DNA of 5,572 bases from an uncultured Ruminococcus sp. (GTDB lineage: Bacteria > Bacillota > Clostridia > Oscillospirales > Ruminococcaceae): contig UPZA01000039.1 in the NCBI GenBank assembly GCA_900538575.1, forward strand, positions 1 through 5,572, given 5' to 3'. The notes under the pieces are model-generated. The model worked only from the letters and a program-made list of their open reading frames with translations. It was not told where the DNA came from and did not search any database. This document shows, in pieces, positions 4,919 through 5,572 of this stretch (position 1 is the first letter of the stretch; each line of letters begins with the position of its first letter). A program made the position numbers and the translations under genes.

Positions 4919-5440
4919 ATGATGAATTTTATTGAGATTGCAAAAAAACGGTATTCTGTACGCAATTACAGCAGCAAAAAGGTAGAAAAAGAGAAGCTTG
5001 ATAAAATTCTGCAGGCTGCTCATGTTGCACCAACAGCAGCAAACTTACAGCCGGTTCACTTAATTGCAGTAGAAAGCAAAGAGGGACTGGAAAAAATCAG
5101 CAAAGGGGCAAATATTTATAATGCTCCTCTTGCAATTATTGTATGTGCAGATCATAACAAAGCATGGGTTCGCCCATTTGACCAAAAGCAAACCGGAGAC
5201 ATTGACGCAGCTATCCTAACAGACCATATGATGTTGGAGGCAACAGAATTAGGTTTAGGTACCGTATGGGTATGTTACTTTCAGCCTGATGTTATCCGGA
5301 AAGAATTTGATTTGCCCGATAATTTAGAGCCAATCAATATTTTAGTAATCGGTTATGGAAATGAAGAAGCTGCAGATACAGAAAGACATGACCATCTGAG
5401 GATTCCACTCACTGACTTAGTTTCGTATGAAAAACTGTAA
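4919..5440 (+). CDS. FMN-dependent nitroreductase family protein
   Basis: A 173-residue NAD(P)H:FMN nitroreductase-fold flavoenzyme, expected to be a homodimer with FMN at the interface, reducing nitro compounds, quinones or similar electrophiles. Visible family features are the FMN-binding N-terminus KKRYSVRNY (9-17; Arg11, Ser13, Arg15), APTAANLQP (37-45), the NAPLAIIVCAD strand, the D-x-D-AAI helix start (94-99), and LGLGTVW (111-117). The length fits the small clostridial branch of the family. AAAGGA (4907-4912) serves ATG 4919 (6 nt) or the adjacent ATG 4922 (9 nt); either may be used. An upstream TTG at 4874 is rejected because its added residues are not family-like. Divergence from an HxlR regulator suggests induction by oxidative or electrophile stress. 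No terminator is seen after it. Confidence 0.92.
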   Translation: MMNFIEIAKKRYSVRNYSSKKVEKEKLDKILQAAHVAPTAANLQPVHLIAVESKEGLEKISKGANIYNAPLAIIVCADHNKAWVRPFDQKQTGDIDAAILTDHMMLEATELGLGTVWVCYFQPDVIRKEFDLPDNLEPINILVIGYGNEEAADTERHDHLRIPLTDLVSYEKL

Positions 5441-5488
5441 CTGAGTATAAGATGATTTCCGAAATGCTTCCGAACTTTCTTCAACTCA

Positions 5489-5517
5489 TTGCTTCCAAAA
5501 GTGGTTGATGTTATAAT
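5489..5517 (+). promoter_or_regulatory. extended -10 promoter driving the FMN riboswitch
   Basis: TTGCTT (5489-5494) and a perfect TATAAT (5512-5517) are spaced by 17 bp, and a TG dinucleotide at 5509-5510 makes an extended -10. Transcription would begin near 5524, just before the FMN aptamer. It separates the downstream riboflavin-related unit from the nitroreductase gene. Confidence 0.8.
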
Positions 5518-5540
5518 TGCGAGGAAACAACTGAATAAAA

Positions 5541-5572
5541 GTGTCTTCGGGGCAGGGTGAAATTCCCGATTG
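5541..5572 (+). promoter_or_regulatory. FMN riboswitch (RFN element), 5' part, cut by window edge
   Basis: TCTTCGGGGCAGGGTGAAAT and the following TCCCGA (5544-5569) match the highly conserved 5' side of the RFN element, including the P2 strand CAGGG with its GTGAAATTCCCG. Only this 5' portion is in the window; P3-P6 and the expression platform are missing. The gene it controls should lie just beyond the right edge and be a riboflavin transporter (ribU) or biosynthesis operon. Confidence 0.93.

Overview
The window looks like chromosomal DNA of a low-GC Gram-positive bacterium, most likely a gut-type Clostridia (Lachnospiraceae-like). The reasons are the AGGAGG-type ribosome binding sites, tight gene packing, TPP- and FMN-riboswitch control with intrinsic terminators, and a HxlR/nitroreductase pair of Firmicutes type. 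The taxon is inferred from style and not proven.

Region 1 (1-428): a consensus-like promoter (75-103) drives a long leader holding two complete TPP riboswitch aptamers in series (about 109-195 and 271-349). Each is followed by its own intrinsic terminator (215-246 and 376-410). No promoter is visible between them, so one transcript should pass two thiamine-sensing checkpoints before the first gene. The second aptamer departs from the consensus at two normally conserved places. The first ~60 bases hold no gene I can identify.

Region 2 (429-3690): a five-gene thiamine operon, tenA - thiD - thiE - HAD phosphatase - Nudix hydrolase, with overlaps or very short gaps. TenA salvages the pyrimidine moiety from degraded thiamine, ThiD phosphorylates HMP to HMP-PP, and ThiE couples HMP-PP to thiazole phosphate to give thiamine monophosphate (TMP). 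The HAD and Nudix enzymes have no assigned substrate. Their co-transcription suggests TMP dephosphorylation and clean-up of pyrophosphate intermediates or damaged thiamine diphosphates. No thiazole kinase (ThiM), ThiL, thiamine pyrophosphokinase or transporter lies in the window.

Region 3 (3691-4319): a short OmpR/PhoB-type winged-helix protein without a receiver domain, followed by the first strong terminator after the thiamine operon. Its DNA-binding half is richer in G+C than its neighbours.

Region 4 (4320-5440): a HxlR-family regulator on the minus strand, divergent from a small FMN nitroreductase. Their 149-bp shared intergenic region contains two inverted repeats that are candidate operators. 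The arrangement resembles the redox-sensing YodB/YodC and HypR/HypO pairs of Bacillus.

Region 5 (5441-5572): a strong extended -10 promoter and the 5' part of an FMN (RFN) riboswitch cut by the window edge. A riboflavin transport or synthesis gene should follow.

No tRNA, rRNA, CRISPR array or insertion sequence is seen. I did not find a clearly new system. The points most worth following are the tandem TPP switch with its divergent second aptamer and the unassigned HAD/Nudix pair in the thiamine operon.
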